From Gyrodactylus bullatarudis (lineage: Eukaryota > Platyhelminthes > Monogenea > Gyrodactylidea > Gyrodactylidae), in the NCBI GenBank assembly GCA_012064415.1, contig SSNU01000132.1, forward strand, positions 381,655 to 445,654: a stretch of 64,000 bases of DNA, written 5' to 3'. Below are positions 48,801-58,191 of the stretch, piece after piece. The notes beneath the pieces are model-generated. The model worked only from the letters and a program-made list of their open reading frames with translations, did no database searches and had not been told where the DNA came from. The translations under genes were made by a program, and so were the position numbers. Within the stretch, counting starts at the first letter, position 1; every line of letters begins with the position of its first letter.

Positions 48801-51673
48801 GTGAATAATGAGTAATAAAGCTTTTATTTCACCGGTTCTCATCAGACTCTTGCACCGGCTAGATATTTATACATACAATAATGAAAAATTTAAAAATCCT
48901 CTGATTGGACAAATGGGAATTGAAAGAATATCACAGGGGGGAGGGGTAAGGTTTCACTGGACTCATTGTCTTTTCTTGAGAAAGGGATCTAGTTCTAACT
49001 GCCCGCTACATCTTTTTCTTTTGACTCCTCGTTTTTTAATTGCACACTTTTTGGATTCAGTGATAATTACAGGTTGGGTATCAATTTGATTATCAACTTC
49101 CGTTGACTTTTCTTGATTTGCATTTTCACCCTTAGCTGTAGTTGTTACAAAGATAACCTGTGGGTCATTTTTTGATCAATAACTTCTGAACTAAAAATTA
49201 TTGCGTTAAAACTGTAAATTCGTAATCAGCGTATTCACAAACCATAGAATAGACAAAGGATTGAATGCGAGTCATGAAAAAAAATTCTCTGGGACTTTAA
49301 GGGTTAACAAATTCGAATTCTTGATGAAAAAATCGAGATTTCTGTAAAAATCATAGATTCCCATCTTCATATCAACCAACTTTATTTTATAGGTACTATT
49401 TTCACTCTTTCGTAAATGACCTGCTATTTATTTATTTTTCTTCGTGTACTTTGAGACAAGGTATAAAATGATTAATTGAACCTCTAAGTGTATTTTAATA
49501 TTATCCCACCATATTTTGCTTCAAAAAACCTTTTCTGCTTCTGGAATGAGATAAACAAAAATGTGAAAATTTAAAACTTAATTTGACCTATCAAAATTAT
49601 AATATTCATGAAAAATAAGAGAACTTTCATTTTTAACTATTGAAGAAACTATTTTAATAGGATTTAGTTTTAATTTTCTTATACCATAATATTTTTATTT
49701 ATTGATAAATTTAATGTAAGAAGTTGAATGTTGGAAATAGAATTTAAATCATGATGTAAAATTTATACTTCCTTTCATCAATACGTAATTAATTTTAAAA
49801 TGCTGTAACATTACCAAATAAATTATCATAAAAACATTAAGAGCTGCATGAAAAATCCCATACTTGAAAATAAGGATAATATTTATCTCTTTATCACACT
49901 ATTTCCTAGATGTAGTAGAAGTGGGCCTAATATGCTGTGGTTAAGTCAGATGATTTAAATCCTATTATTTTTATGTAAATAGAAATCCCTTTGGGCTATA
50001 AACTATCATTGGAGATGTAATTTAATCCATTTATTCACAGCTGTACATTTACTTTTGTTTCCAATAGGAAGAGATTCAAATTTATATAAGTTTACAGGGT
50101 TGGTAAAACTAATTCCAGCTGACTTTTATTGGGGAAAAACTGAAGATGAATACATTATATAAAATGTATTACATATATAGGTGAATGAAAAAAGTTACTT
50201 TTGCTGAATAACTTTTCCAAAAGTTGATAAAGCTGTTTGTTTCTGAGCTTATTGAGAAAAGGTATAGAAAAGTTTTTAGTAGAAAATGACTCTTGGTCCA
50301 TAATTATGGAGTCTGAGAATATCAATTAAAGTAAAGCTAGTTAACCCTTTCGATGCCGAAACTATTTGACAATTTTTATAAAATCCAAAATTTACCTATG
50401 AAGATACCAAGTTATTTGGCCAAAAATATTACTAATGCAAGTTCATATTGTGGACTTCAATTTAAACTTTAATTGATCCAGAAACCTATCAAACTGGTAG
50501 AGTTATAAAGGTTCAAGAAAATTGGAAAATTGACATATATGTCCATCGGCACCGAAAGGGTTAATATGAAAATGGGAATTTCTGGAATCTAGATATTTGG
50601 AATATGCCATAGTTTCCTTAAAAATTGATTTTTTTTCACATCGTGAAAGTGGGCCTCATGATCTTGAGTAGATTCGATTTCCTGATGAAAATTATAAATT
50701 CCCATCTTCATATTAACTAGGTTTAGATTTAACTGGAATCCCAACCTTTCTCAAATACATCTTCCAGGCATCTTATTGGATGAAGCGCTTGTTTCATACT
50801 TGTTGACGAACAGAACGATTTTACAATGTAATTGATATTCATACATTTCTCTAATTAGACATACAATTTGAATTATACCATAATACTTTTATGGGAATCT
50901 GTTTGGGAAAAAAAATTTTTTGGCATACGATAATTTTTGTCTTGCAAGCTGATGTTATTCCTCATCATGATTGAGTAGTACTTTTCCTAGATATCTGTCT
51001 ATAGTTCTTTCTTGTGATTTTATTATTTTTATGTCATGCATCTTTAACGTGATGCATATGTGATACTTTCTATTCAATAGTTTTATGATTTGTATAAAAT
51101 ATAATTTGATTATATATATTTCCCTAGTCTGAAAAAACTGAACTGTATAGTAGCAATGTATTTGCATAAATTTATTGCTCAACCTTCAAATAGATTTGGA
51201 AGCTTTTGGTCATGAATCTGATTACTGAGTTTTCATTGGTCAGAAAATTTCAAAATTATTATCAAATGAGGAAATTTTTTGATTATGATTTCTTTTTTCA
51301 GTCAAGTGAAGAATGTCGAGATATAGACCAGAAATCATTTCAAGATATAACAATAGTAGGTCATCCGGTTAGCCATAAATCTTCAATAACAACAATGAAT
51401 AGCAAAAAGAAGAGTGTTCTCACAACATTGCTGAATGCTGTTGGTCGACATAATAGTTCAAAGGTTACGTCTACATCACGTCCTAAAGGGATGAGTTCAA
51501 ACACTCCTCAGGCTGTACAACATGGAAACTCAGATAATCGAAAAATTGATCAGATTCCCCTATCACAGACCCACCCATGTCCGAGTCATATTCATTCATC
51601 AAAAGAGTCTCCAAAGTCAATGCCAATGGTTTCATCCTCAAGCTCTGACTGCATTGCCAAGAGAAAGAAGTAA
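30847..51673 (+). CDS. DH-PH Rho guanine nucleotide exchange factor, Trio-GEF2/p63RhoGEF-like
   Basis: Seven exons (30847-31524, 38321-38509, 38543-38770, 41548-41896, 41952-42223, 42319-42576, 51302-51673) join in phase to 781 residues. The DH domain (about 35-245) reads ELVYSEEGYVKRL, WGNWLQICEWHSGFLEKL, SIYSKYCENHRKAA and LMQPVQRIMRYQLPM, the signature helices of Dbl proteins, closest to the second GEF of Trio/Kalirin. A PH domain follows (HSYTVFLFDQMLLITEE, then a late TREAWLKQLEDIQQMQQQL helix). The remaining third is low-complexity Ser/Asn-rich and basic. DH-PH proteins of this group activate RhoA. An extra loop (KNSQSPPPVVPQSLLPK) interrupts the early DH. No spectrin repeats or kinase are encoded here, so it is a short form. 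Introns of 6.8 and 8.7 kb hold many repeats; one intron is 33 nt. Confidence 0.9.
31525..32853. other. proximal part of RhoGEF intron 1
   Basis: AT-rich sequence after a GTAAGT donor. Small open frames on the minus strand show no family resemblance. No repeat terminus was recognised here. Confidence 0.5.
32854..33675. mobile_element. non-autonomous hAT-like element, copy 1
   Basis: Starts AGGGCCTCAAAAATAGTACC and ends TTTTTTGAGGCTCA; an identical 10-bp AGTAATCATT flanks it at 32844-32853 and 33676-33685. A second copy with the same ends is at 60416-61326. The CAGGG-like terminus and near 8-bp duplication suggest the hAT superfamily. It carries no transposase and contains the foldback insertion 33394-33647. 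Confidence 0.65.
33394..33647 (+). mobile_element. 254-bp insertion: hairpin with 67-bp arms and an open, coding-like loop
   Basis: AGACCAATTAGTG occurs at 33381-33393 and again at 33648-33660, so the intervening 254 bp look like an insertion with a 13-bp target duplication. Bases 33424-33490 and 33581-33647 are inverted copies with one mismatch. A plus-strand frame stays open from 33427 to 33626 through arm, loop and arm (for example FGNGLAHVAECYGLLMDP in the loop). G+C is higher than in the surroundings. I cannot identify the sequence source. Confidence 0.7.
33686..38320. other. distal part of RhoGEF intron 1
   Basis: About 4.6 kb of AT-rich intron. Apart from the foldback at 36135-36430, no transposase, exon or RNA gene was recognised. 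Open frames at 33684-33896, 37508-37729 and 37778-38017 have no supporting evidence. Confidence 0.5.
36135..36430. repeat. MITE-like foldback with 74-bp arms
   Basis: Arm 36135-36208 begins TGGCTGAGTCAACTCTTTAA and the arm 36357-36430 is its reverse complement with about one mismatch. The 148-bp loop is AT-rich and non-coding. It lies within RhoGEF intron 1 and would form a strong hairpin in the transcript. Confidence 0.85.
38841..40396 (-). mobile_element. 1.56-kb DNA transposon with 158-bp terminal inverted repeats, defective transposase
   Basis: The left end 38841-38998 and right end 40240-40396 are inverted copies, beginning AAGGGAAATTTACACTTGCA. CATTA flanks both sides (38836-38840 and 40397-40401). 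Minus-strand frames inside read a helix-turn-helix (LRRYVTTLVNEGKTSAEISS) and, after frame changes, KEMVEEWRRHRLPINLRC followed by VSHGWIEKFKKRNNL. This resembles the CENP-B/Tc5-type DNA-binding helix-turn-helix of pogo/Tigger transposases. No DDE catalytic part is present, so the copy is an internal-deletion derivative. It interrupts RhoGEF intron 3. Confidence 0.8.
40758..41424. repeat. MITE-like element, family B, complete copy
   Basis: Begins GCTAGTTGACATGAAGATGG, with ACAAAAAACTCAATATTTTT and CTCCGGATTCATTGAAAATA following. It ends in the inverse of the same series (GAGTTTTTTGTAAAAATAGA, then CTTCATGTCAACTCAGC). The arms extend for at least 100 bp. The terminus resembles family A, so the two are probably related. 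It lies in RhoGEF intron 3 just upstream of exon 4. Confidence 0.85.
44218..44533. repeat. foldback with about 80-bp arms and a coding-like right arm
   Basis: The left arm contains GGCTTGTATTGGTCAATCTG and AGAAAAAGAAAGGGGAGA; the right arm has the reverse order CTCTCCCCTTTCTTTTTCTA, then GACCAATACAAGCC. Identity is roughly 85 percent. Short direct repeats CAATAAAAATCTAAT lie outside both arms (near 44163 and 44533). The right arm is the end of a plus-strand open frame whose residues STNRPIQARRSQIPREQRYS look coding and stop just before an AATAAA. The frame does not match the RhoGEF splice phase. Confidence 0.6.
45974..46413 (-). pseudogene. non-LTR retrotransposon (LINE) 3' fragment, end of reverse transcriptase
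   Basis: The minus-strand frame is open from about 46413 to the stop at 45974-45976. It reads IEYCSAVWNPEGRKWSKKIQ, then SAQNRFVRLLSSSYQTELNS and LRRELKSLSLI. The pattern of I-x-Y-x-S-x-V-W-x-P followed by K-x-I-x-x-x-Q-x-R-x-x-R is the thumb and post-polymerase region of Jockey/CR1-like LINEs. The catalytic polymerase and endonuclease are absent, as expected of a 5'-truncated insertion. Confidence 0.8.
46812..46952. repeat. short inverted repeat
   Basis: GGATATTTCTCACAAATAAG on the left is mirrored by CTTATTTGTGAGAAACATCC on the right, with a loop of about 85 bp. It is probably a small MITE remnant. Confidence 0.5.
47752..49387. repeat. family A element interrupted by a TTAA-flanked insert
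   Basis: The left end reads AGCTAGTTGGTATGAAGTTG, then GGAATCTATA and TTTTTACAGAAATCTCGATT. The right end is the inverse, ACAAATTCGAATTC, AAAATCGAGATTTCTGTAAA, then ATTCCCATCTTCATATCAAC. The family sequence is continuous up to about 48357 and resumes at about 49304, so the roughly 0.95 kb between is a later insertion. Confidence 0.8.
48358..49303 (-). mobile_element. TTAA-flanked insert nested in family A, with a transposase-like tail
   Basis: The borders read CCTTAAAGTC on the left and GACTTTAAGG on the right, so TTAA flanks a short inverted AGTC. A 50-bp block beginning AAAGATAACCTGTGGGTCAT occurs twice in direct order (about 48700 and 49148). On the minus strand a frame near 49160-48979 reads KKCAIKKRGVKRKRCSGQLE and LDPFLKKRQ, similar to the tail at 8630-8700. 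TTAA duplications suggest a piggyBac-like inserter. Similar terminal sequence occurs at 6050-6375. Confidence 0.6.
50341..50564. mobile_element. 224-bp piggyBac-like MITE, copy 1
   Basis: Starts TTAACCCTTTCGATGCCGAA and ends CGGCACCGAAAGGGTTAA. TTAA target sites with CCCTTT-type termini are the piggyBac signature. A second copy of the same length in inverse orientation is at 61769-61992. Confidence 0.85.
50570..50725. repeat. family A, short internally deleted copy
   Basis: ATATGAAAATGGGAATTTCT begins the stretch and AATTCCCATCTTCATATTAA ends it, with a GAAAGTGGGCCTCATGATCT phrase between. It is an end-to-end but internally deleted member. Confidence 0.6.
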
Positions 51674-52589
51674 TAACAGAGAAGAGCAAAAATTTATCAG
51701 ATTTTTCCCTTCTCTTGAATTTGAATTATTCTGTATTGCATCAAACTGTACATAGAGTAGACTTTTGCGATTTTACATAAAATTCATTTCAATCATTTTT
51801 GTCTTTCAGCAATAAAATCGCACAGATTTAATACCCTGCCCTACTTGTCTAAATAAACATGTCTCTATTGGTTTTCCCTCACTTATGAAAGATGAGACAT
51901 TTTAATTGAAAAATATTTCTTAATCAAACTTTATTAGTTACCACAGTCAACTTTTATTTTATCAAAATGACATTATTCGTTCGTTCTTTTATTATTCCCA
52001 TCAAAATGTACAAAAATATTTCTTGCGCGTGATTAAGGGCATTTAAAAGTACAGCTACTACTATGTTGTATTCGATTAAGAGAGAATATGACTGTATCTT
52101 GAAGAATGTATCAGATGTACATTTTTAAGAGAAGGATTAAATTCCTATTTTATCGATTATAATAATTATTACTATCAAGACTTCAATTATGTAAATGGAC
52201 ATGTAAAGAGTTGAATTCTATTTATATTTCAACTCATTTTCTTGATTTTGAAAATATTAATCCTTCTTTCTACATCATTTTATCACTGAAATAAATTGAG
52301 ATAAATTGTTTGTTTTAAAATTTTAGAGATTACATGAATTATATTATTGCATTACAAACATCCCACTTATGAAGAATACTCAGAAGAATTGTTTTTTTTT
52401 TTGTTCAAAATTATGTATTATAAAGAATAAAAAGAGAAAATTATGGGTTAGATTATTATTATTATTCGATTTTATTGAAAAAATGTCAATAATAAAAAAG
52501 TTACAATCTTTCAAGAGAGTTATTTTCTTTCATATCCGATGAAACGTTTATTGATCGCCATGGGATCAGATTACATCATTTTGCTTGTT
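51674..52589. other. intergenic region between convergent RhoGEF and DNAAF3
   Basis: Holds the 3' UTRs of both genes. AATAAA-like signals for the RhoGEF occur in AGCAATAAAATCGC near 51810 and AAATAAACATG near 51852. On the other strand, possible signals lie before the DNAAF3 stop. No further gene is seen. Confidence 0.55.
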
Positions 52590-54795
52590 TCATTTTTTTC
52601 TAGTAAACATTAAAAATTCATCGTATACATTAAACTTCTGAATGGGCTAGAGAAGAGAAAAGAAATTAAATTCAGATATTTCTTACTTGAAAGTCAATTT
52701 CCGACAAGATCTGACTGACTTTTTCAATGTAGGCCAAAATTTGTTTTTCTTTAAGCAGTACTAAATATCTACAAAATTGAAGAGGTTTTGACAAATTTAT
52801 GGATTTTTAAAAATTAAGCATACCCATGATTAGCAAAAATTCACCATGTAATCTAATTCTTCTTTTTCAGCTAGAAATCACCATTAATCTTGAAGTTTAA
52901 TTCAAATTTACATGCTATCCCTTGAAGAACTCTGAAATATGATCATCTCTATTGATTTTCTAGCCATGTTAATTTGAAAAAAAAATAGTAATCATTTTCA
53001 GTCAGTAATTTTATCTAATAGAAAATAGCAAGATCATCATGTGTTGAAATAAAAAGAATTATAATTCTTTTTTTTTCTAATAATTATTAGAAAATTGAGT
53101 AGTCAGAATTGCCTGCCCAAAGCTAAAATAGACGGATTAAAGTATAAATAACAATACATATTTATGAATATGCTGGAAATATTTATCTATTTTTCTGAGA
53201 ATACTTGCCTAGGGATATTTTCATTGTGTATTTAGATCAAGAGATATAAAGGATATTGTTTATTGAATAAGTAAGAAGTTATTGCGTATTTCTTTTTACC
53301 TTGCATAGCTAAATTGAATTTCAATGTGTTATTTTGGTTGAAAATCTCTGTAAGAATAATTGATTATAAATATCTAGCACAGAATTCCCTTATCAGTGAT
53401 TAATTATCTCATAAAAGGGTTAAAGATGTAAATGATAATTATAATTATTGACAAAACTTACTTTACATTTTCGACAAAAATACAACATTTTTCGTGAGTT
53501 ATGAGGGGTAGGTTTTTGCAAAAGCTAACAAGCTTGTCAAATTGATGATAACCAATGTAAATAACATTGAATTTAGCATCAGGAATCCTGTGCATAAACG
53601 TTTGATTAAATTTTGCGAGCGAGTTGGAGGGAAGAAAATTAATTTTCAAAGCGAAGGGAAATTTCATAAATTCTGTTAACGAAAATACTCGCAAGTAGAT
53701 TGATTATATTATTGAGGATATTATGTTAAACTAACCTGATAAATCTATGGCGTCTTCTTTACCTCTTTCCTCATCAATTTCAATACTATCCTTTTCAATA
53801 GTCTGATAGTTTTTGCATTCTCGTTGATGTTCTAATTCCCAGAAACAACGCTTGACATTTTCATAGCTCAACTGACTAGCAGAAAACTTTTTCTGTCTAT
53901 TTTGTAAGGGATTAATAATTTGTAGATTCAAATTACTTGTTAAATGTTTCGCCTAAAATAGGACATTCCGTAAAATCAATGCCCCAAGAAATATACGGTG
54001 ATGTTATAATATCACCCCATAAGCCCCAATGATAGCTCTGATCAAACTCAGAATTCCTTAAGCCCTTCACAGAGAGCAGTGTCAAATTATTCTCACAATA
54101 ATCAGCTTCTCTCATCTTGAAGGCTACTCCTGTCTTTCGCCATTCAGAGTATTCTTTAAAATTAATTTGTTTAGCCTAAAAAATTTTAAAGTCTGCTTTA
54201 CATTTCTTTCATGCAGTACCATTGACAAGTCCCAATCAAAGACATTAGGAATTCCGTCATACCTAGTTCCAAGGTCCTTTCTAACTCGGAGATCCCAAAC
54301 TTTTAAATTATCAATTTCAATATTGACTTTTTTGTACTTGGAAAAGTAACTGACCAAAATATCCTTTTCTTGATATTTTAGATGATCGAAATTGAAAATC
54401 ATATTTTCCAACTTCTTCTCGCTAGATAGAAATTCAATAATCTTTGTACTCGTATTCATCAGATATTTTTGAGTAGTTTTTCTTATGAGATTATTTCCAA
54501 AGAGCTCCAGGTAAATTTCTGATTTTTCTGTCAGGCTCAAACTAGTATCAAAGGCAAGAAAAAGTATCAGAATAATTTTTGGATAAACTTCTATTAATGA
54601 TTCGGTAATATATAAGTTAAAATCCATGATTTCAGTTTTGTACATTTTCGATAGAGTATAGAGAATATGATGACAATCAGGATCTCCAGATAGAAGCAGA
54701 GTGGAAGAATTCTCGTTTGAAAGATTGCAATGCAAATTTTTTCGTGGGGAGTATCCATACCAAGGAATAAATCCAAAAGAATCAAGTTTATTCAT
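52590..54795 (-). CDS. DNAAF3: axonemal dynein assembly factor DNAAF3
   Basis: Six exons (54795-54202, 54175-53937, 53896-53736, 53672-53462, 52768-52687, 52646-52590) join in frame to 447 residues. The start is MNKLDSFGFIPWYGYSP, matching the family's FG-x-x-x-WWG-x-SP opening. Further family signatures are LLLSGDPDCHHILYTLSKMY, YLELFGNNLIR, DLRVRKDLGTRYDGIPNVFD, DWDLSMVLHERN and WGLWGDIITSPYISWGID. Late parts include NFLPSNSLAKFNQ and YLVLLKEKQILAYI. DNAAF3 preassembles outer and inner dynein arms in the cytoplasm before transport into motile cilia. Introns of 26 and 40 nt fit the local pattern. The last exon (PIQKFNVYDEFLMFTRKK) rests on splice signals and phase. Vertebrate proteins are about 100 residues longer. 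Confidence 0.93.
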
Positions 54796-54914
54796 GATGT
54801 TTATAATTTTAAATAACTTGCAGAGTACTTTTGAAAAACAAGTAAATGGCAAGTATCTCTTTGAGTTGTTTAAATGATTGTCACAACTTCAAAAAACGTG
54901 AAGTTTCTCTAAAA
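54796..54914. promoter_or_regulatory. bidirectional promoter region, DNAAF3 and SAM synthetase
   Basis: 119 bp separate the divergent start codons. An upstream in-frame ATG for the synthetase at 54846 falls inside it, so the spacing depends on which start is used. No core motif is recognised. Confidence 0.4.
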
Positions 54915-56213
54915 ATGACTACTGGCAAGACAGTTAATGGTGAACACGATAAGCCCCAAAATACTTTTCTATTTTCATCTGAATCAGTTGGTGAAGGACA
55001 TCCAGGTATATTATCATGTTTATTTAAGATAAAATCTGCGATCAAATAAGTGACGCAATTCTAGACGCTTACCTAGAAAAGGATCCTGAAGCTAGAGTCG
55101 CTTGTGGTAAATATATTTTAATTAATATTTTTATAGAGAGTTTTGCCAAAACTGGAATGATTCTTGTTGGAGGAGAAATCTCATCATCCGCTACTATAAA
55201 TTTTCCTGATGTTGTTCGTGATGTAATTGCCAGAATTGGCTACGACGATTCCCGCAAAGGTTTCGATCACAAGACATGTAATGTTCTAATTGCTGTTGAG
55301 CAACAATCATCCGATATTGCAAAAGGTGTTCATATTGGTCGTAAAGAAGAGGATATTGGAGCTGGTGATCAAGGAATCATGTTTGGCTATGCAACTGATG
55401 AAACAGATGAATGCATGCCTCTAACAGTTGTTTTGGCTCATGAAATTAATAAACGTATTGCTCATTGTCGTAGAGATAATATTTTACCCTGGGCAAGACC
55501 CGATACAAAATCACAAGTAACAGTCGAATATATGGAAGAGAACGGAGCCTGCATACCATTGAGAGTTCATACGATCGTCGTTTCATGCCAGCATGATGAA
55601 TACGTGTCTCAGGAAAAACTAAAAAGTGACATAATGAAACATGTGATTAAATGCGTAATACCTGACCGGTTAATTGACGAAGATACAGTTTTTCATATTA
55701 ATCCAGCTGGATCATTTGTAATTGGTGGACCTCAAGGGGATGCCGGTTTGACAGGCAGAAAAATTATCGTTGATACGTATGGAGGTTGGGGAGCTCATGG
55801 TGGTGGTGCCTTCTCTGGCAAGGACTACACTAAAGTTGATAGATCTGCTGCATACGCTGCTAGATGGGTTGCGAAATCCTTGGTCAAAGCTAAGCTATGC
55901 CGACGTGTCTTAGTCCAGTTATCATATGCTATCGGTATAAGTGAACCCTTGTCAATTTATGTCAATGACTATGGAACTGGTGTAGTCTCAAATGCTAAAC
56001 TCTTGGAAATTATCAAGAAAAACTTTGATCTACGTCCTGGTGTTATCGTCAAGTAATTAAGAAAAATCCTTTAGCAAATAATTAAAATTTAATTTCCTTA
56101 TTTTCAGGGATCTTAGACTCAGAGATCCAATTTATTCAAAGACTGCAGTTTATGGTCATTTTGGTCGGGAAGGTTTCCCTTGGGAAACTCCAAAAAAACT
56201 GAAAGTCGATTAG
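54915..56213 (+). CDS. MAT2A: S-adenosylmethionine synthetase (methionine adenosyltransferase)
   Basis: Four exons (54915-55005, 55029-55106, 55137-56052, 56108-56213) give 396 residues; human MAT2A has 395. It makes S-adenosylmethionine from methionine and ATP in the cytosol. Family signatures are complete: [20 protein letters not shown] across the first junction, [60 protein letters not shown] and [15 protein letters not shown]. The first intron is 23 nt, the shortest in the window, and the second is 30 nt; both are required for the Asp and Glu codons split across them. An in-frame ATG at 54846 would add 23 residues not conserved in the family, so I chose 54915, which gives the usual length. 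Confidence 0.97.
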
Positions 56214-57599
56214 CCAGCCTATACTGAACAATCATACAAATTCAATCATGAATGCAGATTCAAGAAATTTTTAGTAGTTTAACTCTATAAAAATTATTTT
56301 ATTTAACAAATTTCTAGTCAAAAGCATCACTCAAGAAATTTTTTATACCCAAATCAAAGTTATCAGTATTCTACAAGTTCCACTTTTGAATATTTTGCAC
56401 ACTAATTATTTTTAAAATCAAGAAAAATAAAATTTCTGCTCAACTATTGCTTTTATTTTCAAGACAAAATATGAAAAGTTTCTGATTTTTTTCCAATAAA
56501 GTTTTTAATTTTCAACTTGTCCTGTTTTCAATCCAAAAATACTAATAAACCATGTTTTTAGTAAGTCTGAATTTCAATGGATGGTGTAATCATTAGATTG
56601 ATTAATATCCCGATCAAAGTTCCATGAATAGGCCCTAATTAGATTGAAAAGTAAATATGGCTAATAATTTATTAGTAACAAAGAAGAAAAATGGTGCTAA
56701 CTTCCATGGAAATTTATAAAATGTTTGAAATCTTGAGAGTAAAAATTTTCATATTTTCAATAGAAAATCTATACGGTCTTTTATTATGAGAAAAATGACA
56801 AACCCTCCATTTCAGTTACAAAGAAAAATCCTATTTAGAAAGTTATCTGACAAACCTTTTATTCATTAATTCAACCTTTATCAGGAAATAACTCAAGCAT
56901 ACCGACCATGATGATATTTCGAAATACCATACATAGCATAGTCTTTTCTCTATTGTAGCTATTTAATTCGACTTTGTAAAATAAAAGATTAATTTTACAT
57001 CTTTATCGATTTACATGTGATCTCTAAAGTTGAGTTTTATTTATTTTATCAATGTTGAAATTCAAAAAAATATTTGTTTACTGTCTAAATGTTAACAAAA
57101 CAATCAGGTAGACGTATGAAGTCCATCACCATTAAAAATTTTAATTTGAAATTTTTAAAGATCCGAGAATACTCTGACTGTCGAAAAGTTATTAATTTTA
57201 CATGGGTTTCCATGAATCTTAATTTCTCAAGAATCAACTTTCCAAACTCAAAATTATTCAAGCAGTTTGAAGAAGGTTTCAATCGAGAATTTTTCAATGA
57301 AACTTCTTATTAAAGAAATAATGATTATTCAAGGTCTCTTTTCATGAGAATCACTTTCAATAAATTAGAGATTGAAGACGAAAAATTCAAATATAACCTT
57401 CTTTTGATGGCTGATGGCTTTTGTTTGATGAAAAGTGTCTGATTTTAATTGAATATTTGACAAGACTACATTTTCAATCTAAAAATAGTCAATCTTTGCA
57501 CTGCTTGAAAAGGTATTTCAATATCAATGGAACTATGAATGTCAATGGCATATTATGTCACCTTTATTTTAACAAATCCAAATTTGAAACTTGAAAGAG
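56214..57599. other. AT-rich region after SAM synthetase
   Basis: About 1.4 kb without a recognised gene. The AATAAAATTTCTGC near 56426 and CAATAAAGTTTTT near 56495 are candidate poly(A) signals for the synthetase. The open frames at 57089-57313 (both strands) are unsupported. Confidence 0.5.
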
Positions 57600-57891
57600 C
57601 GGAATCTAGACCTTCAATAAAAATTAGTAAAAGTAGATTTAATTGGGATATAACCAATCTTTCTCCAAGGTTTTAAGGTTTATTCAATTTTGAATGGTTT
57701 TTTAGATCTGGACCAATAGGAATACCAAGGTTTTTAGATAAAATTGAAGAGTTCAGGTTACAGGCGTCTCATCTACTGAAGAAGGTACTTGACTATCTCA
57801 GTACTGAAACGTCTGGAAGAGGCTTTGGAAAAAGGTTGGTTATATCCAAATTAAATCTACTTTTACTCATTTTTATTGAAGATTTCAGATT
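57600..57891. repeat. MITE-like foldback with about 69-bp arms
   Basis: GTAGATTTAATTGGGATATA, then ACCAATCTTTCTCC, is mirrored by GGTTGGTTATATCCAAATTA, then AATCTAC. The arms lie at about 57600-57668 and 57823-57891 with a loop of about 154 bp. Confidence 0.75.
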
Positions 57892-58191
57892 CCATCATGG
57901 AACAAAACAATTTTTCTATTGAAACCTAGACCATTTTGCGCTCAGTGTGTCTCAATTAAGCAATCTCAAAAATGACCATTTTCAATGTCTGTCCAGATGG
58001 ATGAAAAGAAAATAGGTTAAGGTCTGAATAAGAAGTTTTTCTCATGTCATCATTGAATGTTTTTAAAGTTTATGCCTCGATGATTTCATATTTATAGAGC
58101 TGTTATATACGTATTTTTTTTGAAATTGAAACATTTATAGAAGTAATGATTTGTACAAGTAAGGGAACAGGGAAAGAGGGTGTGGGAGGGC

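Larger units (their letters stand above)
42577..51301. other. RhoGEF intron 6 (8.7 kb), repeat-rich
   Basis: Bounded by GTGAGT after exon 6 and TTTTTTCAG before exon 7, both in phase 0. It contains a foldback (44218-44533), a LINE fragment (45974-46413), an inverted repeat (46812-46952), a nested family A element (47752-49387), a TTAA-flanked MITE (50341-50564) and family A debris near 50570-50725. Stretches 42600-44160, 44540-45970 and 49400-50340 show nothing I can support. Confidence 0.6.

Noticed and set aside
48808..49089. 93-codon plus-strand frame
   Set aside because: The opposite strand carries the more convincing lysine-rich transposase tail; the plus frame is its shadow.
54846..54914. 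Earlier in-frame ATG for SAM synthetase adding 23 residues
   Set aside because: The extra residues are not part of the family and the start at 54915 gives the normal length of 396; the upstream ATG is kept only as an alternative.
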